From contig JAQNBH010000011.1 in the NCBI GenBank assembly GCA_028752905.1, forward strand, positions 19,083,409 through 19,147,408: a stretch of 64,000 nt of DNA, read 5' to 3'. This document shows positions 22,419 through 34,802 of this stretch, piece by piece (position 1 is the first letter of the stretch; each line of letters begins with the position of its first letter). The position numbers were made by a program, and so were the translations under genes. Below the pieces are notes generated by a model. It was not told the origin of the DNA and ran no database searches. It worked only from the letters and a program-made list of their open reading frames with translations. The stretch comes from Cladorhizidae sp. MBARI D1340-BT2. Lineage: Eukaryota > Porifera > Demospongiae > Poecilosclerida > Cladorhizidae.

Positions 22419-23321
22419 CCAAATCTTTAATTTTATTTTGTGTGTGCTCTATTTAGTGTGAGGACTGATGACAGTAGTTGAGCTTCACTAAGAAGAAACA
22501 CTTTGGCCACCCAACAAGAGATCACTCTGGAAACATTCCATACCTAGTAGTAGTCGAGAGATTTGAGTTTTTAATTTCACTACAATAGACAATACTTCCT
22601 AGAAAGTGCATGTGCCAACTATTCATTCAACAGCTAGAATCCAGCTGTACCATATGAGGGCATGAGATTGAGGCATGGCCTATTTCACTGAGCACCTGCA
22701 GAGTGAAAAGGGCACACACATCCTCACTCAGACCCAATAGCATGTGCACATTTGGTTGGACAATATAATCATCAAACAAGGATTAGTGCACAACCAGTTC
22801 TAATGCATAAGCTATTTCACAGAATACTGGAGCTTGGGAGTGAGCTATTCGAGGGTGCAATGTGATCAAGGGTGTGAAGAGATCAAAGAGAATTTGGTAC
22901 ATAATAAAGTAGGCGGGTCAGAATATTGTCATCTCTGTTTGCCCAAACAGCTTCAATAAAAATAAAAATAATTATGATAAATAAAATAAAGTGAGTGCCA
23001 TCTGGGGTAGAACTGAAGGCAGTTACCATAAAACCTCGGCAGCTGAATTCCTGAGATCGTCCAGTGGTTACAACTTTAGAGCTCCGTAGATTCTGCAAAC
23101 TTCATGGTATGGACTTGATATGTAGTTCAAAAGATATGTCTCTCTGTGTGCTCTCTTTTGATGTTTCATAGGTATAACTATAGGTAAGTTACTAGACCCT
23201 AAATGGAGGGACCGCAAAAACCTGTTTCCCCAAAAACTCATCCAAAATAACTCCAGATTGTTAAGTGCTGAACATTTGATATTGGTACGAGTGGCTAGAG
23301 GAAGCCCTAGGCTATTCAATG
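22419..23321. other. No gene recognised
   Basis: Unique AT-rich DNA after the array. 23065-23165 is an inverted match to 3660-3772 (TAGATTCTGCAAACTTC, then ATGGTATGGACTTGATAT), part of the family whose palindromic member is at 26941-27066. Confidence 0.5.
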
Positions 23322-23460
23322 ACCTTTTTCATTAGGCGTTAAAATTTTAGTACATGGTCAAGCGCAGGTTAAAAATAGATTATGTTGATTTACAACGTAA
23401 TAAATTTTACACCCGCACGCTTGACCACGTTCTTACATTTTCACGCCTAATGAAAAAGGT
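23322..23460. mobile_element. Foldback MITE with about 48-bp terminal inverted repeats
   Basis: Left arm 23322-23369 and right arm 23413-23460 are inverted copies. Both begin ACCTTTTTCATTAGGCGT from the outside and share GTGGTCAAGCG or TGGTCAAGCG further in, with a few mismatches. The central 43 bp are AT-rich. ATG flanks both ends and could be a 3-bp target duplication. No coding capacity, so it would depend on a transposase from elsewhere. Superfamily not assigned. Confidence 0.75.
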
Positions 23461-23594
23461 ATGGAATACAGGTACAGCCAGTTACAGCATCAAGCATGGA
23501 ACAACCCTAGCCAGAGTCATACAGGTATAGCTAGCTACAGCATTAAGCAAGGAACAACCCTGCAGATAACTTTGCAGACTAACTACGTCAAAAC

Positions 23595-23804
23595 ATGGCT
23601 CAGCTGAGACTTTCGCCAGTTGTTTGTAATGGCCAACGGACCTTATATGTGCCCTGTGATCTCCAATCTGCCACACATGTTTTTGTATGCCATGATGCCC
23701 ACTGCACCACACTTCAGCGTCCATATAATGGTCCATTCAAAGTACTCGGAGGGAATGACAAGTACTTCAAGAATGACAAGTACTTCATGGTGGATCTGTC
23801 ATAA
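23595..23804 (+). pseudogene. Ty3/gypsy pol fragment: C-terminal end of integrase
   Basis: A short open frame reads LQSATHVFVCHDAHCTTLQ, then PYNGPFKVLGGNDKYF, and ends MVDLS. This matches the shape of the integrase C-terminal tail of Ty3/gypsy elements (HVFVRHDA..PLQPPYDGPFKVL.R..KYF). The catalytic integrase core and everything upstream are missing. KYFKNDKYF looks like a small internal duplication of the terminal block. A TATAAAAGG about 60 bp downstream may belong to an LTR, but I cannot define its ends. Confidence 0.7.
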
Positions 23805-23879
23805 TAACATAACATTACATCATAGAGGATCTGGTGACGATTTTAGGTTTTAGAGTCGAGAAATTATAAAAGGTTGTCT

Positions 23880-25180
23880 TTATGTTCTCTCATGAGTAAT
23901 ACAAAGAAGCGCTTACTTTAACCCGCTTCAATATATAATAGTATTTCTGGTTTGCCTACACATTAGTAAAGGATTCAGAGCATGCTGAAGGTATATACAG
24001 AGCAGCTGAAGCCAACATTTAGGCAGCTAAATGTATTTAAAAGAAGTAAATAAGTAAAAGACTGATTGATTTCCTCGATCAGAACATGCATGTTCTATAC
24101 ACTCCACGAGCTGCCTAGTTGCACATACTATTCAAGCACACACTCAATTATGACTAATAGACATGTGCATAGGTGGTATCAAAAATTATGTTGCATTAGG
24201 TGGTAGCTCGAGCGATTAGAAAGCACTCTACCATTTAAGAACACACGGATAACCGTATGCACGAACGTTGCAACGTACCGTTGGAATGCATCGTTGTTTA
24301 ATTTTACCTCGATCTAACATGTGACAAATAGGAATACATGTGCTTTCGGGAGGCTAAGTTCTATTTAGGTAGCATTGCAGCAGTGGGCCAGTTTAGGTAG
24401 CTCTGTTAAATCGATGATGTTCAGAAAATATTTGAGGATACTAGTCCCAAAAGAAGAAAGTCCTCCTCCCTAGTGCTTGCTCTTTATGTGTTGGGGGTAC
24501 TTTTACAATTTTGTGTCTTACTGAGCTCAACTAGTCCCTTTGTCTGAATAAATTTTACTTGCTGGTATTTCAGTGTAGCTTGATATGTTGTTGCTAGCTA
24601 CTTCAGTGCTAATTCTTTTGCAACATTTCTACCCTAATTCTTTGGTCTTCATCAGGGCATCTTAGTCATTTGGTTGACAATCTGAGTAGCTCTATTTTCA
24701 CTTCAGCTTGATCAGAACATGCATGAGCTAAAGCTGTTACACACAAAAAGGTCTTGAAGTCCTCTGCTCCTATGTTTGTCAAATGTAATGAGCTTGGATT
24801 ATGTGTGCAGTGGCTCGCTAGGTGGTAAGGAGGTCTTGATAATGCAAGTTACTGTGTGATGTTTTGGCTGCATGAGAACTGTCACCATTATACAATGTAT
24901 CCTCTTTGGGGAGGGGGAGGGTCTGGCTCCAAAAGGGGGAAGCTGTTGCGACTAATTGCACTTTAGTTGTTGGATGTCTGTGGTTTGTAAATGCAGGTAC
25001 CAAGTCCGAGGATGCAGATGTCAAACTGGCCAAGAAGATATAACCAACAACTAGCTTTACTCCTATGCAACTACACTAGTAACAGGACCTTTACTTGCCT
25101 TGTCAATATTGTCAGATAACAACTACTGCACCAAACCACACACAAAGATGTTGCATTAATTGAAATATACATTATCAAGC
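23880..25180. other. No gene recognised
   Basis: Intergenic-looking DNA. Short frames on both strands lack motifs and mostly start at TTG or GTG. A GGGGAGGGGGAGGG patch lies at about 24908-24921. Confidence 0.5.
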
Positions 25181-25419
25181 TCACTCCAGTGTTGACAGAG
25201 CCAGTCCTCACTCCAGTGTTGACAGACAGCCCTCACTCCAGTGTTGACAGAGACAGTCCTCACTCCAGTGCTGACAGAGCCAGCCCTCACCCCAGTGTTG
25301 ACAGAGCCAGTTCTCACACCAGTGTTGACAGAGACAGCCCTCACTCCAGTGTTGACAGAGCCAGTCCTCACTCCAGTGTTGACAGAGACAGCCCTCACTC
25401 CAGTGCTGACAGAGCCTGC
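25181..25419. repeat. 27-bp minisatellite
   Basis: About nine tandem copies of a 27-bp unit with the core CACTCCAGTGTTGACAGAG followed by CCAGTCCT or ACAGTCCT. All six frames look partly open because 27 is a multiple of 3, so the reading frames here are artefacts. Confidence 0.93.
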
Positions 25420-25429
25420 TATTTAATTT

Positions 25430-26679
25430 GATTATGTGAAGAATCACCTCTCAACAAAACTGCTGTGTAACAGAAGTTTCACAGTACACTTGCAAAACCA
25501 GATAATATTCTCAAATGCACTTTCTGCCTTGCTGACAAATTGCTCTGCCCACTCCTGGAGTGTGGAAGGGATGCAAAACACGGTTTTAAAATAAAACTGG
25601 TTACTTTAGGTCCACGATAGTTGAGCCTTGGCATGCATATCTTAGTTTGCTTATACATCACCCAGTGTCGTCTCAAACATGTAAGCATCCACAAGCCAAA
25701 GAATTACCATGTTTGCCTCGGAATAGACAGCAATATGAACTGCGATGCAGCAATGTACAAACACGAGATGTCTTTTCTACACCAAAAGATGGCAATCAAA
25801 GAGTAATCGTTGGTTTGAAGAAAGCCTCTACTGTAGTTAGTAGGCCATCATGATTGTCACTGTATTATAGTAATATTCGGCATTTCAGGTTCCTGACTTC
25901 ATATTCCTTGTGAGCTATTCATGGCATGGCATAAAATCTTACCTGTCACTTGAGCCTCGACAACCAATTTCCTCATTGAACAAAAGGTCATGCGAGATCG
26001 CAGGTAATGTTTCAGGAAGCTCAGGTCATCCTACATAGTTAACTGAAACCGTCAATATAACCTTAGGTAAAGGTTTGGAATTCTTTCTTTTAATTTTTGT
26101 AGGATGATACACCATAGCACGAGAAGGAGAGCTGTAAACTACTCAAGCGAGTAACTAAACGTATCCAAGTGAACGTTTATACTACGCCACTCATGCATAC
26201 CAGCTGCTTAACGCAGCTCTACGTTTTCGAATGACACTTGGAAAAACAGTAAAGAACGCACACGCAATGCTTGCTTTCGAAACGTAGTACGTACGTTGTT
26301 TGAAAACGCAACGTAAAGTAAATCTTGGCCACTACTGTAGTTGCACAACATCACAAACAGGTGACATTGATAATAGCAGTGCTCGTGCTAGACTTTGTCT
26401 GCTATTCTTCTAGCTTCATCTTCTTCGTAGTCAGTTTCGTTGCTTCTCAAGGGATTGCCACTGTCTCACCTTTTCTTTGGTGTTTGACCTTTTCTGTGGA
26501 GTTTGGCCATCTCACTGGCAATGTTTGCTGCTTGCCCAGGCTTGAATGCTATTATCATGTGACCTCTGCCTTAACTAAAATGCTGCAAGTTTTGAACGAT
26601 TTGATTATCGCTTCAGTTCCATGCTTTCCCCCCCACTCCTGACAAAACTTTTCTCTATAACTTTCTAGAGTATCTTGCT
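25430..26679. other. No gene recognised; one short inverted repeat
   Basis: Several short frames without family signal. CTACGTTTTCGAA at 26219-26231 and TTCGAAACGTAG at 26276-26287 form an imperfect inverted pair followed by the palindrome GTACGTAC. The plus-strand frame 26325-26642 starts at TTG and has no recognised domain. Confidence 0.45.
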
Positions 26680-26702
26680 GGGGTAGGGGGAGGGAGGGAG
26701 GG
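26680..26702 (+). other. Potential G-quadruplex tract
   Basis: Five G runs of three or more separated by one or two bases (GGGGTAGGGGGAGGG then AGGGAGGG). This fits the usual G-quadruplex pattern. No gene is close enough to assign a role. Confidence 0.6.
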
Positions 26703-26940
26703 ATGTTCATGGATTGTGTAGAGCAAGTACACAACGTGCCCTATTGCTCTTAGGTACCTATTTGCAGATTGGATGGTAGCCATGCATACTGTGAATATTA
26801 AACTCCTTGAAAACACTCTCTCTAACGATATTGGGTCTTGTGCTCATGCACTGAACTTTATATACAATACAAAATAGAGTGTGGCAGCAAAACTCGTAGT
26901 TCTTGGAAGGAGAAATGCCAGGATGATGTGTTTTAGGAAC

Positions 26941-27066
26941 TTTTTTGGAGCTCAATAGATTCTGCACACTTCACCTTTTTTTAATATCAAAAGAGAGCAC
27001 CCAGAGAGATCTATCATATAGCAAGTTCATACAGGGAAGTATTCAGAATCCATGGAGCTCAAAAAA
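26941..27066. mobile_element. Small palindromic MITE-like element
   Basis: TIR-like arms of 31 bp at 26941-26971 (starts TTTTTTGGAGCTCAATAG) and 27036-27066 (ends CATGGAGCTCAAAAAA). They pair with a few mismatches around an AT-rich centre. Relatives lie at 3660-3772 and 23065-23165. No clear target duplication. Confidence 0.65.
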
Positions 27067-27138
27067 TCTTAACAAGTTATGAAACCACATATTCTAGCAC
27101 TAGTGCATGACATTGTAAGAGAGTTCATTGATAGTACA

Positions 27139-27169
27139 GCACACACCACACACACACACACACACACAT
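27139..27169. repeat. (CA)n microsatellite
   Basis: About 15 CA dinucleotides, just downstream (minus sense) of the donor of the candidate exon at 27177-27322. Confidence 0.9.
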
Positions 27170-27176
27170 CACTTAC

Positions 27177-27322
27177 TACATAAATGAAATATGCACTGAT
27201 GAGCATAATGATGAGCATAATGATCAGCACCAAGATGATAAGAGCTATCCCCGGGCCCAAATTCAGTCCAGTAACAGTGACTTCTACAAAGATAAATTTA
27301 TCAACAAGACCTGACAAAACCA
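27177..27322 (-). CDS. Candidate exon encoding a membrane-spanning segment
   Basis: On the minus strand a pyrimidine-rich acceptor (TCTCTCTAG) is followed by 146 nt open in one frame, ending at a strong GTAAGT donor (27176-27171). The frame reads LVDKFIFVEVTVTGLNLG and then a very hydrophobic run of over 20 residues (GIALIILVLIIMLIIML) ending AYFIYV. It starts in phase 1 and ends in phase 0. This is the form of a juxtamembrane plus transmembrane exon of a type I receptor. No neighbouring exon was recognised on this strand, so it may be a lone or chance exon. Confidence 0.35.
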
Positions 27323-27689
27323 CTAGAGAGAGACTTCATTAAAAGAAGCTTCTTTAGCAATCACTTATGTATTATTAATACATGAGCAGGAGTATCCGGT
27401 TGTTGCCCATACACACCAAAAAAATTATGCAAGTATTGTCACAGTAGATTTCATAATGCAAAATCCAGTCAGGTATATCTTGCATACAATATGGCAGAAA
27501 TGCATCTAAACAATATAGAAGAGCAATTTCCTCCATTCCCCAGACCACCTATAAAGGTACCTGATATCTGTTGTATCTAGAGTTGTTGAGGGTCACTTCT
27601 GTAGCTAACTCCCAACATGGTAACAAAGCTGCCACCAGAATAATATCTATGCTGTACAACCACTCCTTAGCTTAATTCAGAGAAATTTA

Positions 27690-28025
27690 GAATGTTATAA
27701 AGCCAATAGAATAATTGAGCAATTCAAGATAGAACTAACGAACAGCTGGGAGTCAGGGTTTACCCTGCCTCCCAGGTAGCAGGAAACCACACAATCTACA
27801 ATACACACACAAAAGTCCAAAGCACACAAAACACATAGGCTTCCATATGCCAATATAAAATAGAAGTTGTGAAACGGAATAATTGGTATGAACTCTAATG
27901 AGGTCACCTCAAGGATAATTAGATGATAACAAAACTAATTATTATTATCAGCTGTGAGCATGTTCAGGCAGGCCTAAGGGCCATCTTGATGGTTCTTGGG
28001 CAGCCCCTCGACATCTCCCCCACCT
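27690..28025 (-). mobile_element. Possible Ty3/gypsy polypurine tract and start of 3' LTR
   Basis: Minus strand 28025-28014 reads TAGGTGGGGGAGA, immediately followed by TGT (28013-28011). A purine tract directly before a TGT is the usual border of the 3' LTR in Ty3/gypsy elements. The following 300 bp contain a TATAAC-like box but no clear CA terminus, so the LTR end is only a guess. The RNase H relic lies just upstream. Confidence 0.4.
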
Positions 28026-28138
28026 AAGCTTGGAGCTCTCCCCTCTGGTATGAGTCCTCCTCCTGTGGAGATCGCTTCCTGCATCCTAGGGCCATTTGTC
28101 ATTGTTTCATCATTTAGCGCCCGATGCACTGTCGAAGG

Positions 28139-28392
28139 TTAATGATATATGCCGGGTCTGTACTTCACTTCAAAGTCGAATACCTGGAGTTCCAGGGCCC
28201 ATCTCATGAGGCGATCATTCAGGTGACCTGAGTCTTGGAAGGCTACCAGGGCACGGTGATCGGTCACCACTGTGAAGACACGCCCCAGTAGGTGGATGGC
28301 GAAGTGATTGAAGGCCTTTACCACTGCTAGACACTCCAACTCTGAGATGGTGTCATTTTTTACTGCCAAAATCTTTTTGAAAAATGTGCCAC
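28139..28392 (-). pseudogene. Ty3/gypsy pol fragment: RNase H domain
   Basis: The minus-strand frame reads TISELECLAVVKAFNHFA, LLGRVFTVVTDHRALVAF, LNDRLMRWALELQVFDF and EVKYRPGIYH before TAA. These are the hallmark blocks of the gypsy RNase H (ECLAVV, TDH.AL, R..RWAL.LQ, YRPG), including the Glu and Asp of the active site. The upstream reverse transcriptase is gone: the fragment is cut at about 28390 by the hammerhead-like repeat. The integrase expected downstream is also absent, and only about 110 bp separate the stop from a polypurine tract. Confidence 0.85.
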
Positions 28393-28560
28393 TTGTCATT
28401 CTCGACGTTTCGACTAGATGCACTAATCTTCATCAGGAATAATGGAATGCTAAGGCTCACGTGAGCCTGTTATATAGCTAGCTATCCACCACGTGCCAGT
28501 ACACATACCTAGCACATGCACCGGATGTAAAAAATCAATAATAATACATATCCAAAAAAA
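28391..28560 (-). repeat. Dispersed hammerhead-like repeat, copy B (core intact)
   Basis: Same family as 3285-3535 and 39352-39545. It abuts the broken gypsy RNase H on one side and runs into the (AAT)n array on the other, so it inserted into, or recombined with, the gypsy relic. Confidence 0.75.
28397..28444 (-). ncRNA. Hammerhead-ribozyme-like motif
   Basis: Read on the minus strand: CTGATGA (28436-28430), A, GATTAG, loop TGCAT, CTAGTC, GAAA (28411-28408), C, GTC (28406-28404), GAGAATG. CTGATGA and GAAA are the two invariant boxes of the hammerhead. GATTAG and CTAGTC form a 6-bp stem II with one G-U pair. GAGAATG can pair in part with CATTATTC before CTGATGA as stem I. Stem III is almost absent, since GTC follows GAAAC directly. 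Very short stem III has been described for hammerheads in Penelope-like and other retroelements, where dimers may be needed. Cleavage is not shown. Confidence 0.5.
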
Positions 28561-28605
28561 ATTAAATGGACAACAAATAAAAATGTATAATAAACAAGTA
28601 AAAAA

Positions 28606-30659
<2,054 letters not shown>

Positions 30660-33600
30660 GAGCCATGCTTCAGTATTCCAAACAGTTCCATAATATTGAA
30701 AGGGAAGCATCAAGATTGAGCGATTTCAGATTTTCCTCAAAGTGTAGTGAAACGTTGCAAAATAGATCTCACCAAAAGACATTTACTGTCGTTTAAAGAG
30801 TAGAAACAGTTCTATAATGTTGAATAGGAAGTAAATGTGCCCAAATGACAAGAACGAGACAGTTATTCCTCAAAACCATAAAAATAGAGCTGCTTTGGTT
30901 AAAAAGATGATATTTCTCACCAAAAGGCGTTTCCTGTTATTTAAAGAGTAGAAACAGTTCTATAATGTTGAAGAGGAAGCTAATGTGCCATTTTGACAAG
31001 ATTTAGCGATTATAGACAGTTTTTCTTCAAAACGCTCTAAGACGTACCAAATGGAGCTTCTTTGGTTAAAACGGAAGATTTCCCACCAAAAGACATTTAC
31101 TATCGATTAAAGTGGTAGAAACCGTTCTATAATGTTGAAAACGAAGCTAAAGTGCCCATTTTGACAAGAATGAGTGATATCAGACATATATTTTTTTAAA
31201 TGCTCAAAAACGTCCCTATTGGAGCAAAATAGAATGGGTAGATTTTTCAGAAACCGAAAGATGTTTTTTGTCATTTAAGAGTAGAAACAGTTCATAATGT
31301 TAAAAAGGAAGCTATTTTGTCCATTTTGAAAAGTTTGTGCGATTTAAGAGTTTTTACTCAAAATGCTCCTATTGGAGCAAAATAGAGCTGTGATTAAAAA
31401 TTGGAGATTTGACGTTTTCTGTGGTTTAGACAGGAAATTGTTTCATAATGTTGAAAAGGAACTGAATTAGCCAAATTTGAAAAGATTGTGCGATTTAAGA
31501 CAGTTTTCACTAAAAATGCTCAATAATGTTCAAATTAGAGCAAAATACAGCTAAAAAATGGAGATTTCACACCAAAATACATTTTCTGTCGTTTAAAGAG
31601 GAGTTCCATAATGTTGAAAAGTAACATATGTGCATATTTTAGCGATTTCAGACAGTTTTTGCTTAAAATGTATTACGGTTAAAATGGGAGATTTCTCACC
31701 AAAAGACGTTTTCTGACGAGTAGAAATAGTTCCATAATGATGAAAAGGAAGCTAATTTGCCATTTTGAGCGATTTCTGACACAAAACGCACTCAAAATAG
31801 TGCTTGTTTCGTTAAAATCAGATTTCTCACCAAAAGACATTTTCTGTCGGTTAAAGAGTAGATACGTTCTATAATGTTGAAAAGGAAGCTAATGTGCCAA
31901 CAATGAGCTAATTCAGTTATTACTCCAAAAGCTCAAAAACGTCCCAAATTGAGTAAAATAGAGCTTTTTTGGGTTAAAAAGACGTTTTGTGTCATTTAAA
32001 GAGTAGAAACAGTTCCATAATGTTGAAAGGGAAGCTTATTTGCCATTTTGACTAGATTGAGCGATTTCAGACCGTTTTTCATCAAAACGCACTAAAACTT
32101 CCTAATTGTCGCAAAATAGCGTTAAAAACAGATTTCTCACCAAAAGACATTTACTGTCGTTTAAAGAGTAGAAACAGTTCAATATTGTTGAAAAGAAAGC
32201 TGTGCCCAATTTGACAAGAATGCGATTTTTTTATCAGACGCTCAAAAAAAAGTCCCAATTAGAGACCAATAAGGGGAGCTTTCTCACCAAAAGACATTTT
32301 GTCAATTAAAGAGTAGAAACAGTTCTATAATGTTCAAATGGAAGCTAATTGCAAGTATGAGCGATTTCAGACTGTTTCCTTAAAATACTTAAAAACGTCC
32401 CAAATGGAGTAAAATAGAGATCGATTTGTCATTAAAATATGTTTTCTAACATTTTAAGAGTAAAACAGTTCCATGTTGAAAAGGAAACTAATTTGCTATT
32501 TTGACAAAATTGAGCGATTTCAGACGGTTTTTCCTCAAAACGCTTAAAAACGTCCCAATTGGAGCAAAATAGAGTTTCTTTCGTTAAAAACGGAAGATTT
32601 CTCACCAAAAGACGTTTCCTATCGTTAAATAGTAGAAACAGTTCTATAATGTTGAAAATCAAGCTATTTTGACAACAAAAAGAGTTATTCCTTAAAACGC
32701 TCAAAAACGTCCCAATTGGAGCAAAATAGTTTCTTTCGTTAAAAAAGGAAGATTTCTCACCAAAAGACGTTTCCTGTCGTTCAAGAGTAGAAACAGTTCT
32801 ATATTGAAAATCAAGCTATTTTGACAACAGAGAAAGTTATTCCTCAAAACGCTCAAAAACGTCCCAATTGGAGCAAAATAGAGTTTCTTTCGTTAAAAAC
32901 GGAAGATTTCTCACCAAAAGACGTTTCCTGTCGTTAAAAGAGTAGAAACAGTTCAATAATGTTGAAAAGGAAGCTAATGTGCCTATTTTGACAAGAAAGA
33001 CAGTTAATCCTCAAAACGCTCAAAATAGAGCTGTTTTCAATTAAAAAGTATATTTCTCAACAAAAGACGTTTTCTGTCATTTAAAGAGTAGAAACAGTTC
33101 AATAAAGTTGAATAAGAAGCTACTGTGCAAGATTTAGCGATTTCACTCAAAAACGTACCAAAATAGAGCAGTATAAAACGGAAGATTTCTCACAAATCGT
33201 TTAAAGAGGTAAAAACAGTTCCATAATGTTGAAAAGGAATCTAAAGTGCCCATTTTACAAGAATGAGCGATTTCAAACAGTTTTTTCTCAAAATGAGCAA
33301 ATTAGAGGTTAAAAATGGGAGATTTCCCAAAAGACCTTTTCTGTCGTAGAAACTGTTCCATAATGCTGAAGTAACGTGCACATTTTGACAAGAATTTGCG
33401 ATTTCAGACAGTTTTTCCTTAAAACGATTAAAATAGAGTTATCAGTTGAAAGGTCTCACCCAAAAACGTTTTCTTACGTTTAAAGAGTAGAAACAGTTCT
33501 ATAATGTTGAAAAGGAAGCTAATGTGCCCATTTTGACAAGAATAAGCGATTTCAGGGTTTTTCCTCAAAACGCTCAAATACGTCCCTATTGAAGTTGTTT

Positions 33601-34802
33601 TCTGTCATTTAAAGAGTTCAATTATGTTGAAGAGGAAGTTAATGTGCCATTTTGACAAGATTTAGCGATTTCATACGGTTTTTCTTCAAAACGCTCTAAA
33701 AAGTACCAATTGGAGCAAAATAGAGCTTTTTCGGTTTAAAACGGAAGATTTCTCACCAAAACACATTTACTATCATTTAAATAGGTACAGTCCATAATGT
33801 TGAAAAGGAACCTAAAGTGCCCAGATACAGTTTTTCTCAAAACGCTCAAGCTTCTTTCAGTTAAAAAGTGGAGATTTCTCACCAAAAGACGTATTCTGTC
33901 ATTTAAAGAGTACATAGTTCCGTAATGTTGAAGAGGAAGCCGTTTTGAGCGACTTGAGACTCAAAATGCTCAAAAACGTACCAATTGGGAGCTTCTTGCG
34001 GTTAAAAAGCGGAGATTTCTCACCAAAAGACGTTTATCTGTAGTTTAAAAGAGTAGAAACAGTTCCATAATGTTGAAAAGGAAGCCATTTTGAAAAGATT
34101 GAGCGATTTAAGACCGTTTTTTCTCAAAATGCTCCCAAAAATCGCAAAATAGAGGATATTTATCATTTAAAGAGTAGAAACAGTCCTATAATGTTGAAAT
34201 GGAAGATAGTTGCTTATTTTGACATTTATCATTTAAAGAGTAGAAACAGTTCCTCTAATGTTGAAAAGGAAGCATTTTGCAAGAATGAGCGATTCGGGAC
34301 AGTTTTTGCTCAAAATGCTCAAAAATGTCCCAATTGGAGCAAAATAGATCTTTCGGTTAAAACGGCAGATTTCTCAACAAAAGGCATTTACTGTCATTTA
34401 AAGAGTAGAAACGGTTTCATAATGTTCAAAAGGAAGCTAATGTGCCAATTTTGACAAGAATGAGACTTCTTTCGGTTAAAAAGTATTGATTTCTCACCAA
34501 AGACGTTTAAACTGTAGAAACTGTTCCATAAGGAGGCTAATTTGCCATTTTTACAAAATTGAGCGATTACAGACATTTTTCCCTCAAAAAGCTCTAAAAC
34601 GTCCCAAAATAGAGATTTCTCACCAAAATACATTTTCTTTCATTTAAAGAGTAGAAAGAGTTCCATAATGTTGAAAAGGGAGCTAATGTGCCAATTTTGA
34701 CAAGATTGAGCGATTTCAGACTGATTTTCCTCAAAAAACACTAAAATATCCCAATTGTCGCAAAATAGAGGTTAAAAACGGAAGATTTCTCACAATAGCC
34801 GT

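Noticed and set aside
25189..25447. Repeat-peptide frames on both strands
   Set aside because: They come from the 27-bp minisatellite, whose length is a multiple of three.
26219..26287. Inverted repeat CTACGTTTTCGAA / TTCGAAACGTAG as a MITE
   Set aside because: Arms of only 12-13 bp with an indel, no target duplication and no second copy seen.
26325..26642. 105-codon frame with hydrophobic start
   Set aside because: Begins at TTG, no family match recognised, ends in a C-rich run; could be chance.
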